A DNA stretch of 64,000 nt from a virus: the IMG/VR virus record IMGVR_UViG_3300032046_000016, positions 16,905-80,904 of that record; one strand, 5' to 3'. The first letter of the stretch is position 1; each line of letters starts with the position of its first letter. The notes beneath the pieces are model-generated. The model saw only the letters and a program-made list of their open reading frames with translations, ran no database searches and was not told where the DNA came from. The translations under genes and the position numbers were made by a program. Of the stretch, positions 37,778-46,490 are shown one piece after another.

Positions 37778-37808
37778 CCATTTATCCCGCAGACCGCCTA
37801 ATAAATGG
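37778..37808. repeat. Inverted repeat CCATTTAT / ATAAATGG
   Basis: Perfect 8-bp arms (37778-37785, 37801-37808) 15 bases apart, just upstream of the 110-residue gene. The AT-rich arms stand out in this GC-rich DNA; an operator or leader stem is possible. Confidence 0.5.
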
Positions 37809-37812
37809 TACA

Positions 37813-37849
37813 GGGGCTAGCAACGGCACGGGAACCCGCCGCTAGCCCC
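37813..37849 (-). terminator. Terminator of the secreted-protein island
   Basis: GGGGCTAGC (37813-37821) and GCTAGCCCC (37841-37849) form a 9-bp stem with a 19-base loop, 10 bp after the protease stop. Only a loose T-rich stretch follows. Likely end of the island transcript. Confidence 0.6.
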
Positions 37850-37859
37850 CGCCGACGAC

Positions 37860-38882
37860 TCAGCGTCTTCTCGCGTAGAGTATGCCCGTGCCCATGACGA
37901 ACAGCGCCCCGGCAGCCAGCGCGCCGGCCAGCGCCACGTATCGGATAGCCGGCCCACTCTCCTCGGTCAGGGCGGCGCTCTCAAGGACCGGAAGCTCGGC
38001 GATTCCTCCGACGGAGCCACCGGGACTGAGGCTCCGCCAGTAGTTGAAGTTGCCGATAACGCTGCTCTCCACCCTCACTCCGCAGTTGTCGTTCGGGTAA
38101 CACGCGGCATCACCGACGCCGCGCGTGTGGACAGCAACAACGTCGGGGCTGGTGCTGGCAGCCGGGTACCAGACAGGAGAACCGCTCTGGCCGCCGGCCG
38201 TGTCGATCTCATAACTGACGATGTGGGGGCTTACATCGGTCACGAGGTCGTCGTCCCACCATTGCTGCTGCGGATGGTCCCCTGGGTATCCGCTGATCCG
38301 CGACGCTTGACCCACCGCTGCAAGATCGTCAAACCCCAGGAAACCCGAAAGCCCCGCGAAGCCACTGCCTAGGATAACGGCCCCATAGTCGTATTGGGCA
38401 TCGCCGCCCAAGACCCAGCCGGCGACGCTCCACAGCGAGTCGGTTGGCTGCACCTGCGCGCCGAAGGGTTCGGCTACACCATCCTTGCCGGGGGCCACTC
38501 GAACAGTCGCAGCCCACCCACCGAGGTCGCTGTCATACACGCAGTGACCAGCCGTCGCAACGGTCGCGGGGTAAATGAGGAACCCCGTACACTGGCATCC
38601 GCTCGCGCAAACGCTGCCGGGCTGACCCGTGATCGTCAGGTAGGCGACCCACCGCCAGGGAGCGGCTACGTTGTTACCAGCACCAATGTACGCGCGGCCG
38701 TCCGGCGGAATAACCGACTCCGGGACCGCCACCGGCTGGAGCGCAACGCGCGCGAGACTCGTACCAGGGGTTCCACCCCGAACGGGCGCAGCAGCGTCGA
38801 ACGGCTGAGCGTCGAGAGCCCCGCCGCCAGCGCCTACCAGCATGGCCACGCCAAAGGCGAGACCCACTAGGATTCTCTTCAT
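37860..38882 (-). CDS. Secreted, membrane-anchored trypsin-like serine protease
   Basis: 340 residues, AAGGAG before ATG. Signal peptide at 1-25 (MKRILVGLAFGVAMLVGAGG). The S1/V8-like triad is visible: TAGHC (His113), YDYGAVIL (Asp165) and GGQSGSPVW (Ser233). Cys pairs at CASGCQC and CYPNDNC could form disulfides. A C-terminal membrane helix (VALAGALAAGALFVMGTGIL) and RRR tail would hold it at the cell surface. Last gene of the secreted island; the target is unknown, surface proteins are the guess. Confidence 0.88.
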   Translation of the reverse strand: MKRILVGLAFGVAMLVGAGGGALDAQPFDAAAPVRGGTPGTSLARVALQPVAVPESVIPPDGRAYIGAGNNVAAPWRWVAYLTITGQPGSVCASGCQCTGFLIYPATVATAGHCVYDSDLGGWAATVRVAPGKDGVAEPFGAQVQPTDSLWSVAGWVLGGDAQYDYGAVILGSGFAGLSGFLGFDDLAAVGQASRISGYPGDHPQQQWWDDDLVTDVSPHIVSYEIDTAGGQSGSPVWYPAASTSPDVVAVHTRGVGDAACYPNDNCGVRVESSVIGNFNYWRSLSPGGSVGGIAELPVLESAALTEESGPAIRYVALAGALAAGALFVMGTGILYARRR

Positions 38883-38893
38883 AGACCAGCTCC

Positions 38894-39148
38894 TTAGGGG
38901 CCCTGCTGTGTTTCCGGTTCGGCGATGAATCCGTCAGATCGGTCAGTCGCCATGAACATCGCAAGAGCAGCAACCATCAGGATCGCGAAGACCATGATTG
39001 CGGATGCTGCCCCAGCAGTGACACCTCTACGCTTGTAGACATAGAGACCTACCAGCAGCGGTGGCACCGCCAGCAAAGCGAGGGGACCAAGGCCGATCAG
39101 ATACATTACCGCCGCCGCTGCCAGCAGACCCAGGATCAAGCCTCTCAT
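38894..39148 (-). CDS. Small membrane protein
   Basis: 84 residues with three hydrophobic stretches: GLILGLLAAAAVMYLIGLG, LALLAVPPLLVGLYVY, AIMVFAILMVAALAMFMA. Possibly three membrane passes with an acidic tail outside. It lies between two secreted proteins and may help them. Confidence 0.7.
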   Translation of the reverse strand: MRGLILGLLAAAAVMYLIGLGPLALLAVPPLLVGLYVYKRRGVTAGAASAIMVFAILMVAALAMFMATDRSDGFIAEPETQQGP

Positions 39149-39166
39149 CTCGGGATTGCCCCCTTC

Positions 39167-39862
39167 CTAGCCCCCTGTGTACCCGGTGTCACTACCGTAC
39201 TGGTTGACGGTGTGCGACACCCAGGGATGCACCTCCTGGAAGCACCAGGAGAAGCAGAGCTTGAACTTGCCCTGCTTCCACACGTAGTACTTGTACGGGT
39301 AAGACTGCCAGTACTGGACGGCGCCGATCTGCCCGGCGTACTGCCAGCCCAAGGCAACGTTAGAGGGCCACACCCACGACACTGGCGTTCCCGTGATTCT
39401 GGAGGAATTGTAGCACCAGTAGACCGAGTGATTGAACCTCCAGAGCCGTATGCCCAGCACGTTTCGCGCTTCCCGGTACCGGGTATATGTCCTGCAGTAG
39501 GTGATAGCCGACTCCTTGACCTGACTGGGGGTCGGGGTAGCTTTGACGGCGGGAGCTCTACGCCCCCAGATTGTCGGGCGCGCTAGCTCCTGGCTACTAG
39601 AACCCGACGCCTGTGCCACAGCCCTCGCTACGTCGCCCGTGAACCCCGCAGGGTTGAACCCCTCGGTCACTATCGACCCTTCGTCGTAGTAGCTGATGTT
39701 AGGATCGTCGCCACCAGGATCGACGGCCGTGGGGGTAGGCATCGGCGTCGGCGTCGTTCCGCCCCGTATGGGGTCAGTAGGGTCATAAGCCACAACCGTT
39801 CGGCCGAGCAGAACAACCCCGAGCAGAACGGCGGCGACCAAGACCACGAGCCTGGACTTCAT
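39167..39862 (-). CDS. Secreted protein of unknown fold
   Basis: 231 residues from ATG at 39862 (GGGAG 8 bases ahead; an ATG two codons earlier is too close). Signal peptide MKSRLVVLVAAVLLGVVLLG. A short Thr-Pro linker (TPTPMPTPTAV) follows, then a Trp/Tyr/Cys-rich domain (YWCYNSSRITGTPVSWVWP, FKLCFSWCFQEVHPWVSHTVNQYG). No enzyme motif seen; a binding protein is likely. Confidence 0.7.
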   Translation of the reverse strand: MKSRLVVLVAAVLLGVVLLGRTVVAYDPTDPIRGGTTPTPMPTPTAVDPGGDDPNISYYDEGSIVTEGFNPAGFTGDVARAVAQASGSSSQELARPTIWGRRAPAVKATPTPSQVKESAITYCRTYTRYREARNVLGIRLWRFNHSVYWCYNSSRITGTPVSWVWPSNVALGWQYAGQIGAVQYWQSYPYKYYVWKQGKFKLCFSWCFQEVHPWVSHTVNQYGSDTGYTGG

Positions 39863-39901
39863 ATCCATATCTCCCTTAGGAAAGGCGGGGCTACCCGGAC
39901 A

Positions 39902-39925
39902 TTATGCCATATACTTCGCCTCCTT
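39902..39925 (-). other. Two-codon minigene with strong ribosome site
   Basis: AAGGAGG (39919-39925) stands 8 bases before ATG-GCA-TAA (39902-39910) in the gap between two secreted-protein genes. It may be a decoy or control ORF, or chance. Confidence 0.35.
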
Positions 39926-39931
39926 TCTACG

Positions 39932-40531
39932 CTAGTGCGGTGGGAACGGGTTAGCGCACGTGCTGCCCATCCGTCCATACACGTACTGGAGATCGCAGAT
40001 GTCGATATCCTCGTCGCCTCCGGGCGGCTCCAGGTCATAGGCGGGGCTGTAGCACAGGAGCCCGAAGACGCACCCGAAGCGGGGCTCGATGATCTGCCAG
40101 TCCAGCACGTCGACCGAACAGTCGCCGTTCAGGTCGCCCTGCAGGTGCGTGGGCGTGGGTCTCGGCGTCGGGGAAGGCGGGGCAATCGTGGGCGTGGCGG
40201 TGGGAGTAGCGATCGCCGTGGGAGTCGCGGTAGGCGACGACGTCCACGTTGGTGAGCTAGTTGCGGTAGGTGATTTCGTCGAGGTAGGGAAGCTCGTTGC
40301 GGTGGCTGAGCTCGTGGCGGTAGGTGTCTTCGTTACCCTCGGCGTCCTCGTGGCGGTAGGCGTCCTAGTCGGTCTAGGTGTGCGCGTGGGAGTCGGGGAG
40401 CGACAGAAGCGCGGGAAGCGCTGGCAGAAGGTCGGACGCGGTGTAGGTGTCGCCCGCGGTGTAGATGCCGCCAGGACCGGCACCGCCATTGGCATGAGCG
40501 CCAGCAGCAGGATCAATACGATACGAGTCAT
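39932..40531 (-). CDS. Secreted Thr-Pro-rich protein with dockerin-like end
   Basis: 199 residues from ATG at 40531. Signal peptide MTRIVLILLLALMPMAVPVLA, then about 110 residues of TPTRTP/TATSSP-type linker. The end (GDLNGDCSVDVLDWQIIEP...DIDICDLQYVYGRMGS) has two D-x-N/D-x-D-type calcium loops of a dockerin-like module. Dockerins bind cohesins in surface complexes. First gene of the island, behind promoter 40692-40720. Confidence 0.78.
   Translation of the reverse strand: MTRIVLILLLALMPMAVPVLAASTPRATPTPRPTFCQRFPRFCRSPTPTRTPRPTRTPTATRTPRVTKTPTATSSATATSFPTSTKSPTATSSPTWTSSPTATPTAIATPTATPTIAPPSPTPRPTPTHLQGDLNGDCSVDVLDWQIIEPRFGCVFGLLCYSPAYDLEPPGGDEDIDICDLQYVYGRMGSTCANPFPPH
40141..40468 (-). repeat. 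Low-complexity Thr/Pro/Ser-coding repeat
   Basis: Irregular repeats of GTAGGxGT/GTGGGxGT-type units on the plus strand code for the TPT/TAT linker. Such tracts are prone to length change. Confidence 0.7.
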
Positions 40532-40691
40532 TCCCCCGCCCCGATGCCAAGAAGAAGGCCCCGGCAGCCTGACGCTACCGAGGCCATGCTGTAAACTCTG
40601 TGCAGCCGTTGGCCTGGTCACGCAGGCTGACGGTTAGGGCGCTCGTCGTGGTCACTTCACGGCGGGCGTCCGCCTTCTCCTTGGCAGTATC

Positions 40692-40720
40692 TTTGTACTC
40701 GCCCCTTCACACTATGTCAA
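40692..40720 (-). promoter_or_regulatory. Promoter of the secreted-protein island
   Basis: TTGACA (40715-40720), 17 bp, TACAAA (40692-40697). Directly upstream GGCCTAAGGCC (40721-40731) is an 11-base palindrome that touches the -35. The leader to the ATG is about 160 bases long. Confidence 0.65.
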
Positions 40721-40738
40721 GGCCTTAGGCCAACGTCA

Positions 40739-42829
40739 TTATCTTCGCGTCACCGATGGTCCATCGGGCCCGGCAGCCACGGTCAAGACGCGCTGGAAGC
40801 TGTCGGCCATCTCCTCGATATGCGTCACGACCAGTACCAGGTCGAAGTCGTCCTGCACCCCGCGGATAGCCTCCAGGAGGCGCTTACGGCCTTCCGTGTC
40901 CTGCGTACCGAACCCCTCGTCGATGGCGAGCAGCGGCATGGCGGCGTCGGCCCGGCGCGCCAGCAGGCGCGCCAGCGCCAGCCGGACGGCGAAGTCGACG
41001 CGGAACTTCTGCCCGCCGCTGCAATTCTCGTACGGTAGCTCGCCGGCCTCGTTCGTCGTCAGGACGTCCAGCGTCTCTATCGGCTGAGCGCCATCCTTCT
41101 TCGAGGCGCGTTGCGTCCTCAGCTCGACCCGGGCTCCCGACCACAGCCGATCCAGCAGCTCGTTCGCCATGCTCTCCAGCTCGGGCAGCGCTCGATCCAC
41201 GAGTAGCGCCTGTACCCCTCGTTTCCCGAACGCGTCGCCGAGCTCCTGATAGTCGGCCTGTTCCTCGGTCTGTGCCGCGACGCGCAGCCTCAATTGCCGG
41301 AGTTGCTCCTCCGCCTCCTGCGCCAGCCTTACCTCTGTCTCCAGCGCAGCAGCCTGGTCGCGGGCAGCCGTGTGCGCTTCCTCGCACTCCCTCTTCTTGG
41401 CATCGGCAGCGGTCAGCCGGTCCTGGAGGCTGCGCCGCGCCCCTTCCAGGTCGCCTATCGCGTCCAGTTGCTCGCGCGCGACACCCAAGATGTTGCTCGC
41501 CGCCAACAGGCCCTTGCGCAGGTCTTCGAGCAACCTCTCCAGGTCGGGAACCTTCGCCGCCGCCTCCCGGGCCGCCTTGACCTGCGCGCGCAGCTCGGGC
41601 ACCCCGGACGCCCTTCGCCGCAGGTCCTGCAGAGTGGTGACGAGCCCCTCTTTGGCGGCTATCTGCTGCTCAAGCTCAGAGACGAACTCGGCAGCCTCGA
41701 CTTCCCTATCCAGTTGCGAGCCCTGCTCAAACAGCGCCTTCGCTGCCGCCGGCGTCAGGGGCTGCAGGCAGGTCGGGCAAGGCATGTTCTCCTCGCCCTC
41801 GGCGAGCGTCGCCAGGCCCAGGTATCGCTTGGCCTGTTGCTGTTTGGCGTCAACCTCCGCCTGCCAGCGCCCGCGGGCTTCACCGTATCGTTGCCTGAGC
41901 TCAGGGAGATCACGGATCTCCTCCTCCAGAGCGGCGACCTCTTCCTCCACGTTCTCGTTCGGCTCCAGCCTGGCTTCCAGGCCGGGCAGCGCCGCCGCCT
42001 TCTCCTGGAGGTCCGCCAGCTCCTTCTTCTTCTCCTCGCGGTCTGTCTCAAACCTGTCGTACTCGTGCTGATAGACGTCCACCTGGCTGCGCAGCGCAGA
42101 CTGCTCGGCGGCCTTCGCCACCGCGTCGGCCAACTGCTGAGCGAGAGCGGACTGAGCCTCGCTCGCGGCGAGCAGCTCGTCGGCGGCCCGGGCAACCTCT
42201 TCCCTGGCGGTGAGAAGCCGGGCTCGGCAATGGCCCAGCTTGGACGCCTGCGCCTCAAGCGTCTCCTCGGCCCCCCTGGCAGCGGCCAGCTCGGTCGTCA
42301 GGTCGAGGGCGCGCCGGCGGCAGACGTCAGACAGCTCCTGGTAGCGCTCCAATCCCAGGATGGCGGCCAGGACCTCCTGCCGGTGGGCCGGCTGAGCCTG
42401 GGTGAAGACGTCGGCCTTGCCTTGGGCGAAGAACGCCGTGTTCACGAACGTGTCGTAGTCCATCCGGAGCAGGGCGCAGATGAACGCTTCCGTGCTGGCG
42501 ATGGACGCGCCGGTGAGGATCTCGCCGCCCGGTCCGAACAGGAGCAGGTAGGACCTCTTCCCGCGAACGCGGCGGCGCTCGACGCGATACTCCTTCTCCT
42601 GCGCCTTGAACGTCACCTCCACGATCATGTCCTCGGCGCCTTGCCGGATCAGCTCGTCGTCGGACCTAGAGCGCGCCTGGCCCCACAGCGCCCACGTCAG
42701 CGCCTCCAGGATGCTAGACTTCCCCGCTCCGTTCGGGCCCACCAGCGCGGCGACGTGCAGATCTCGCAGATCTACCTCGGTGTCCTGGTAAGGCAGGAAG
42801 TTACGCAGTCTCAGTGTCAGCGGTATCAT
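40739..42829 (-). CDS. sbcC: SbcC/Rad50-type SMC ATPase
   Basis: 696 residues, shorter than most SbcC (about 1000). Walker A GPNGAGKSS at 31-39; then two coiled-coil arms around a zinc hook CPTC; the C-terminal lobe has the signature SGGQKFR and Walker B LLAIDEGFG. It pairs with SbcD in the nuclease that opens DNA ends and hairpins. ATG overlaps the SbcD stop (ATGA). Confidence 0.92.
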   Translation of the reverse strand: MIPLTLRLRNFLPYQDTEVDLRDLHVAALVGPNGAGKSSILEALTWALWGQARSRSDDELIRQGAEDMIVEVTFKAQEKEYRVERRRVRGKRSYLLLFGPGGEILTGASIASTEAFICALLRMDYDTFVNTAFFAQGKADVFTQAQPAHRQEVLAAILGLERYQELSDVCRRRALDLTTELAAARGAEETLEAQASKLGHCRARLLTAREEVARAADELLAASEAQSALAQQLADAVAKAAEQSALRSQVDVYQHEYDRFETDREEKKKELADLQEKAAALPGLEARLEPNENVEEEVAALEEEIRDLPELRQRYGEARGRWQAEVDAKQQQAKRYLGLATLAEGEENMPCPTCLQPLTPAAAKALFEQGSQLDREVEAAEFVSELEQQIAAKEGLVTTLQDLRRRASGVPELRAQVKAAREAAAKVPDLERLLEDLRKGLLAASNILGVAREQLDAIGDLEGARRSLQDRLTAADAKKRECEEAHTAARDQAAALETEVRLAQEAEEQLRQLRLRVAAQTEEQADYQELGDAFGKRGVQALLVDRALPELESMANELLDRLWSGARVELRTQRASKKDGAQPIETLDVLTTNEAGELPYENCSGGQKFRVDFAVRLALARLLARRADAAMPLLAIDEGFGTQDTEGRKRLLEAIRGVQDDFDLVLVVTHIEEMADSFQRVLTVAAGPDGPSVTRR

Positions 42830-44016
42830 GGCTCTGCCATCACCGTCTCGGCCCGCCGCAGCAGGCGTTCCCGTCGTTTCGGCTCCTCGACCTTGTCAGC
42901 CAGGTATACCCGCAGGGCGTCCAGCGGCGTCATGCTTTCCACGGCCTCCTCAGTCCGACGTCGGACCTCGCCCTCGAGATCGAGCTTGATGCCCTGCACC
43001 GAGAACGCGGGCGCCAGGGCGCGCTGCAGGGCCGGCATGTCCAACTGACTGGCCACCGAGCGAGGCCCGGACACGATCACCCTCACGATGGCGTCCTCGA
43101 TGCCGGCCGTTTCGATGGCGCCCACGACGAAGACGGTAGGCATGTCGCACTCGGCCGGCACCTCAACCTTGACGGTGACGAGCCGCCGGTTCCACACCGG
43201 AAGCGGCTTCACCTGCACTTTCTGGCTGATAATATCAACCAAAAGCGCCACCTTCTCCTGGCCCTCCTCGCTGAAGTCGACGGACTGCAGGCTGCCGCTG
43301 TACCAGGCGGGCAGTGGGGCGCTCACCTGCTGGCACTCGTGTATGTGGCCTAGGGCGGCGTAGGTGACCCCGGAGAGCGCCAGGTGCAGGGCGCTGATGG
43401 CAATCTCGTCGCCGACCGACAGGAGCCTCTCGCTGCCGTAGCGGGCCCCGACGATCGGCAGGTGGCCGGCGATGATGCGGACGCCCTCACACTTCTCGGC
43501 CGCCGCCGCCATCATCGCCTTGACGATGCGCTCGGCGACGATCAGCATCGGGTCGCCACGGCCCAGGTCGCCCTCTTCCAGCCATTGGCGCGCGCTCGGC
43601 GCCGGCACACCCAGGATCTCCAACGGGCCGCTATTCGTCTCTACCCGGTACAGGCCCACTCGGTCGATGATCACAAGCGGAAGGCCGGCCGCCTTCAGCG
43701 CGTCGTAGGCGGTGTCCCTGGAGGTCAACCTCAGGGCATCGTGGTTGCCTAAGACCACGACGATCGGGATCGCTTTCTTGTCAGCCAGTCGGCGCAGCGG
43801 CTCCGCGAAGGCTCGCAGCACGATCGGGCTCGGCCGGCGCACCGCGAAGGCGTCGCCGCAGAACACGAACGCGTCAACGCCGTGCAGAACGGCGAGGTCA
43901 GTCGTCTCCTCCCAGGCGCGCACGTAGTCAGCCATGCGCAGGGAGCTGCCATCGGGGGCAAGAGGCGCGTCTGGCGCCAGGTCGAGGTGAAGGTCCGCAC
44001 AGTGCAACAGGCGCAT
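42826..44016 (-). CDS. sbcD: SbcD/Mre11-type nuclease
   Basis: 396 residues. Calcineurin-like phosphoesterase motifs: HCADLHLDL, VFCGDAF, VVLGNHDAL, IAGHLPIVGA and ALGHIHECQ, which bind two metal ions. The C-terminal third should hold the Rad50-binding cap region. With SbcC it processes double-strand ends. AGGAGGGCATC leader after a family promoter at 44042-44070. Confidence 0.92.
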   Translation of the reverse strand: MRLLHCADLHLDLAPDAPLAPDGSSLRMADYVRAWEETTDLAVLHGVDAFVFCGDAFAVRRPSPIVLRAFAEPLRRLADKKAIPIVVVLGNHDALRLTSRDTAYDALKAAGLPLVIIDRVGLYRVETNSGPLEILGVPAPSARQWLEEGDLGRGDPMLIVAERIVKAMMAAAAEKCEGVRIIAGHLPIVGARYGSERLLSVGDEIAISALHLALSGVTYAALGHIHECQQVSAPLPAWYSGSLQSVDFSEEGQEKVALLVDIISQKVQVKPLPVWNRRLVTVKVEVPAECDMPTVFVVGAIETAGIEDAIVRVIVSGPRSVASQLDMPALQRALAPAFSVQGIKLDLEGEVRRRTEEAVESMTPLDALRVYLADKVEEPKRRERLLRRAETVMAEP

Positions 44017-44041
44017 TCAGATGCCCTCCTATGCTGTGTAC

Positions 44042-44070
44042 AGAGTAGCAGACGGGAACGCAAGTGTCAA
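44042..44070 (-). promoter_or_regulatory. Promoter of sbcDC
   Basis: TTGACA (44065-44070), 17 bp ending GC, TACTCT (44042-44047), GTACACAG. It begins inside the end of the upstream gene. No palindrome in the spacer. Confidence 0.75.
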
Positions 44071-44357
44071 TTGGTACGCCGTGGCGCGAGGCATCCCTCG
44101 GCCTCGGCTGTGGCGGCAAGCCGAACGAACGCAGCCTGCCGAGCGCTGCGCCGCCGTTCTAGCTCGGCCAGGTGAGCCCGCCGGAGCTGGGCACCCCGTC
44201 GCTGAAGATACCGCCGGCCAGTCGGAGAAACGACGTCGGTCGACCAATGATGGCGGCGGGCCCAAGCAACCGCTGGCGGATAGCCTCCCGGCGCCTCAGT
44301 AAAGAGGTGCTGCGGCTTCCCGTAGGTCGGTCCCTCCCACGGCGTCCAATCGTTCAT
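44067..44357 (-). CDS. Unknown basic protein
   Basis: 96 residues, TGATG with the upstream stop. WTPWEGPTYGKPQHLFTEAP, then RRHHWSTDVVSPTGRRYLQRRGAQLRRAHLAELERRR, strongly basic. Perhaps nucleic-acid binding. Confidence 0.6.
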   Translation of the reverse strand: MNDWTPWEGPTYGKPQHLFTEAPGGYPPAVAWARRHHWSTDVVSPTGRRYLQRRGAQLRRAHLAELERRRSARQAAFVRLAATAEAEGCLAPRRTN

Positions 44358-44776
44358 CACACAGGCTGGACGACGTAGCCTAGCCTCCCCGTCCGCGTGT
44401 GAGCCCGGCCCCGCAGCTCATTCTCCACGTACGCGGCCTTGTCACCGTCCAGCTCACCGTCAGCGAAGATCATCCCCTCGGGATCATGGCGGTAGTCCCA
44501 TATCCCGCTCAGCGTCTCGAAGCCGTCGGGCGAGCGGGTTACCTCGAGGGCGAGGCCAAGCGGGTGCAGGAGCCGGCGGTTCACCTCCTGGAGATACCCC
44601 AGGCGCCTGAACTCCTCGACGGGCATCCGATGCCCGGTCCCACCGTCCGCCACATCGGTAGGTGGCTCAAGCCCGACGCAGCGAGAGCACAGGCCGGGCT
44701 TCACCCAGGTACAGCCTCCATCACAGGCGCGGCTGTCCGTACAGCCGCAGACGCGGCATCGCTGCTCGTCAGTCAT
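44357..44776 (-). CDS. Protein with N-terminal zinc finger
   Basis: 139 residues. CRVCGCTDSRACDGGCTWVKPGLCSRCVG is a tight metal-binding region seen at the start of several phage and plasmid proteins; the rest is mixed alpha-beta. Function unknown. Confidence 0.65.
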   Translation of the reverse strand: MTDEQRCRVCGCTDSRACDGGCTWVKPGLCSRCVGLEPPTDVADGGTGHRMPVEEFRRLGYLQEVNRRLLHPLGLALEVTRSPDGFETLSGIWDYRHDPEGMIFADGELDGDKAAYVENELRGRAHTRTGRLGYVVQPV

Positions 44777-44879
44777 GTGGTTCTCCTTCCATTTACGCTC
44801 GACGGGGTCTCGGAACTCCTCGTGGCCAACGGTTCTTACCCGCCACGATGCAACGCGCTATCTGAGCCGCGGAGGCTCT

Positions 44880-45803
44880 TCATCTGCCCTCCATCACCGG
44901 AAACTCTTCCCAGGCCCTCCCCTGCAGGACGTTGCCGCCCCAGGTCCCGCCCTTCTTGGCCGAACCGCCCCACTGCTTGAAATAGAAGGGCACGTTGGCG
45001 CCCACACACTGATCGCGCAGCGCCAGCACCAATCGCAGCCCTCTCAGGCTCGGCTTGTAGCCGGTGCCGTCGCAGGCCAGGCAGGTCGGCACCGCCCGCC
45101 CGCGTACCTGCATACAGCCACACGGTTGCACCAGGGCGCGATAGATCGGCCCCAGGCTCTCGCCGCCAACGACCACCCAGCCAAGCGTCGGCAGCCAGGC
45201 GCTCAGGTCCACAGCCTCAAGCAGCGGCTCCAGGCACACCCAATACAGCGCCGCCTCGACGCTCAGGAGCTTCGGGATGCGGATCTCCGCGAAGCGCTGG
45301 TTCTCGACCGACACGCCAAGCTGGACATTCGGCAGAGGCCACGTAGGACGGAAGGGGATCGGCGTCTCCAGTACAGGCTGAAGCGCTCGAGAGTTCAGAT
45401 ACCGGCCGCCGTAGGCGGTGGACTGGCGCCAGACATCGTCAGCGAAGCCTGGACGCGACAGCATCCTCACCATGATCTCCGGGCGCTTGGTCAGGAGCAG
45501 GTACGTGTGCTGAGGCGTCGCGGCCATGACCGCGAAGGTCTGCAGGACGAAGTCTTCCGGCATCTCCTCGTGGAAGAGGTCCGACATCGAGCAGACGAAC
45601 ACCCGACGCGGCCGGCGCCATTTGACCGGCTCCATCAGCCGCTCAGGGTGCAGGACCAGGCGCGCCTCGCCACGGACGAAGCGAGGACCGCCCCGGCGCA
45701 GGACGATCCGCTCAGCCCAACAGAAGGCGCAGCCCGGCGACGTCTTCCAACAGTTGTCCGCCAGGTTCAGGGTCTCGTCGGCCCACTCAATACCAGTCGG
45801 CAT
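44880..45803 (-). CDS. DUF5131 (phage Gp37/Gp68-like) protein
   Basis: 307 residues from ATG at 45803 (TGATG). MPTGIEWADETLNLADNCWKTSPGCAFCWAERI holds the family Cys cluster (C...GCxxC), then VFVCSMSDLFHEEMP, TYLLLTKRPEIM, NVQLGVSVENQ and VVVGGESLGP, all hallmarks of DUF5131. The Cys cluster and barrel-like motifs suggest a radical-SAM relative, but activity is unproven. An inserted CGCM..CLACDGTGY adds a zinc site. Confidence 0.85.
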   Translation of the reverse strand: MPTGIEWADETLNLADNCWKTSPGCAFCWAERIVLRRGGPRFVRGEARLVLHPERLMEPVKWRRPRRVFVCSMSDLFHEEMPEDFVLQTFAVMAATPQHTYLLLTKRPEIMVRMLSRPGFADDVWRQSTAYGGRYLNSRALQPVLETPIPFRPTWPLPNVQLGVSVENQRFAEIRIPKLLSVEAALYWVCLEPLLEAVDLSAWLPTLGWVVVGGESLGPIYRALVQPCGCMQVRGRAVPTCLACDGTGYKPSLRGLRLVLALRDQCVGANVPFYFKQWGGSAKKGGTWGGNVLQGRAWEEFPVMEGR

Positions 45804-46159
45804 CACAGGTCTCGCGGGGCCGGATCGCCCATCTTCAGCTCGTGGCCCATTACCGCGTGACCATCGTCGGCGAAGACGAAGCGGACGGCGGCACCATCCT
45901 TCAGGATCTCTCTGCCGGCGTCGCCTTCCTTGCTCCTCCACGTGAGCTCGATCGCGCCGTGCGACCAGGACAGGGAGAGCTGCAAGGACGGCGTGCTGGT
46001 GATAGGCACCTCAGTCCCGAAGATGTCGATGCGCGCCAGGCGCAGCGGCCTCAGGCACGGCAACAAGCGCCGCATCCACGCCGGCCATTCCCAGCGCGCG
46101 CCGGGGATGCCAAGGCCCTTGTGCACGACCTGTGGCGGATTGTCGGGCGGTCCTTCCAT
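45803..46159 (-). CDS. Unknown beta-rich protein
   Basis: 118 residues, in TGATG contact with the DUF5131 gene. IDIFGTEVPITSTPSLQLSLSW, ELTWRSKEGD and AVRFVFADDGHAV suggest a beta sandwich. No family recognised. Confidence 0.6.
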   Translation of the reverse strand: MEGPPDNPPQVVHKGLGIPGARWEWPAWMRRLLPCLRPLRLARIDIFGTEVPITSTPSLQLSLSWSHGAIELTWRSKEGDAGREILKDGAAVRFVFADDGHAVMGHELKMGDPAPRDL

Positions 46160-46162
46160 CGC

Positions 46163-46489
46163 TCACGCTCCCTCGCTCGTGAAGAGTGGCTCCCGCGGAT
46201 TGTCAGCTCGGGCCTCCCACTCGACCTTCAGCGGGCGTGGATCAAGACGATCACCGTCGCTGTTGAACACGCCTACCGCGGCGAAGATGGCGTGCAGGGA
46301 TTCCAGGTACGCCTTCGCCGCTTCCTGGAGCTTTCTCCGCAGGTCGCCCTCAGGAGCGAGCATGGAGTAGAAAGGCAGCGCGTCGCCACCGACCGCGCGG
46401 TACACCTCCTCCACCAGGTTCGCACCTTCGTACAGTTGCTGCGCGACCCGGTCCGGACTGAAGTTTCGAGGCGGATAAGCGTAGGCCAT
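46163..46489 (-). CDS. Unknown helical protein
   Basis: 108 residues from ATG at 46489 (TGACATG after the upstream stop). LYEGANLVEEVYRAVGGDALPF and LRRKLQEAAKAYLESLHAIFAAVGVFN form amphipathic helices. Confidence 0.6.
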   Translation of the reverse strand: MAYAYPPRNFSPDRVAQQLYEGANLVEEVYRAVGGDALPFYSMLAPEGDLRRKLQEAAKAYLESLHAIFAAVGVFNSDGDRLDPRPLKVEWEARADNPREPLFTSEGA

Positions 46490-46490
46490 G

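Noticed and set aside
44832-44883. 15-codon ORF after the DUF5131 gene (ATGA overlap)
   Set aside because: Too short and without other support; single overlaps of this kind are common by chance.
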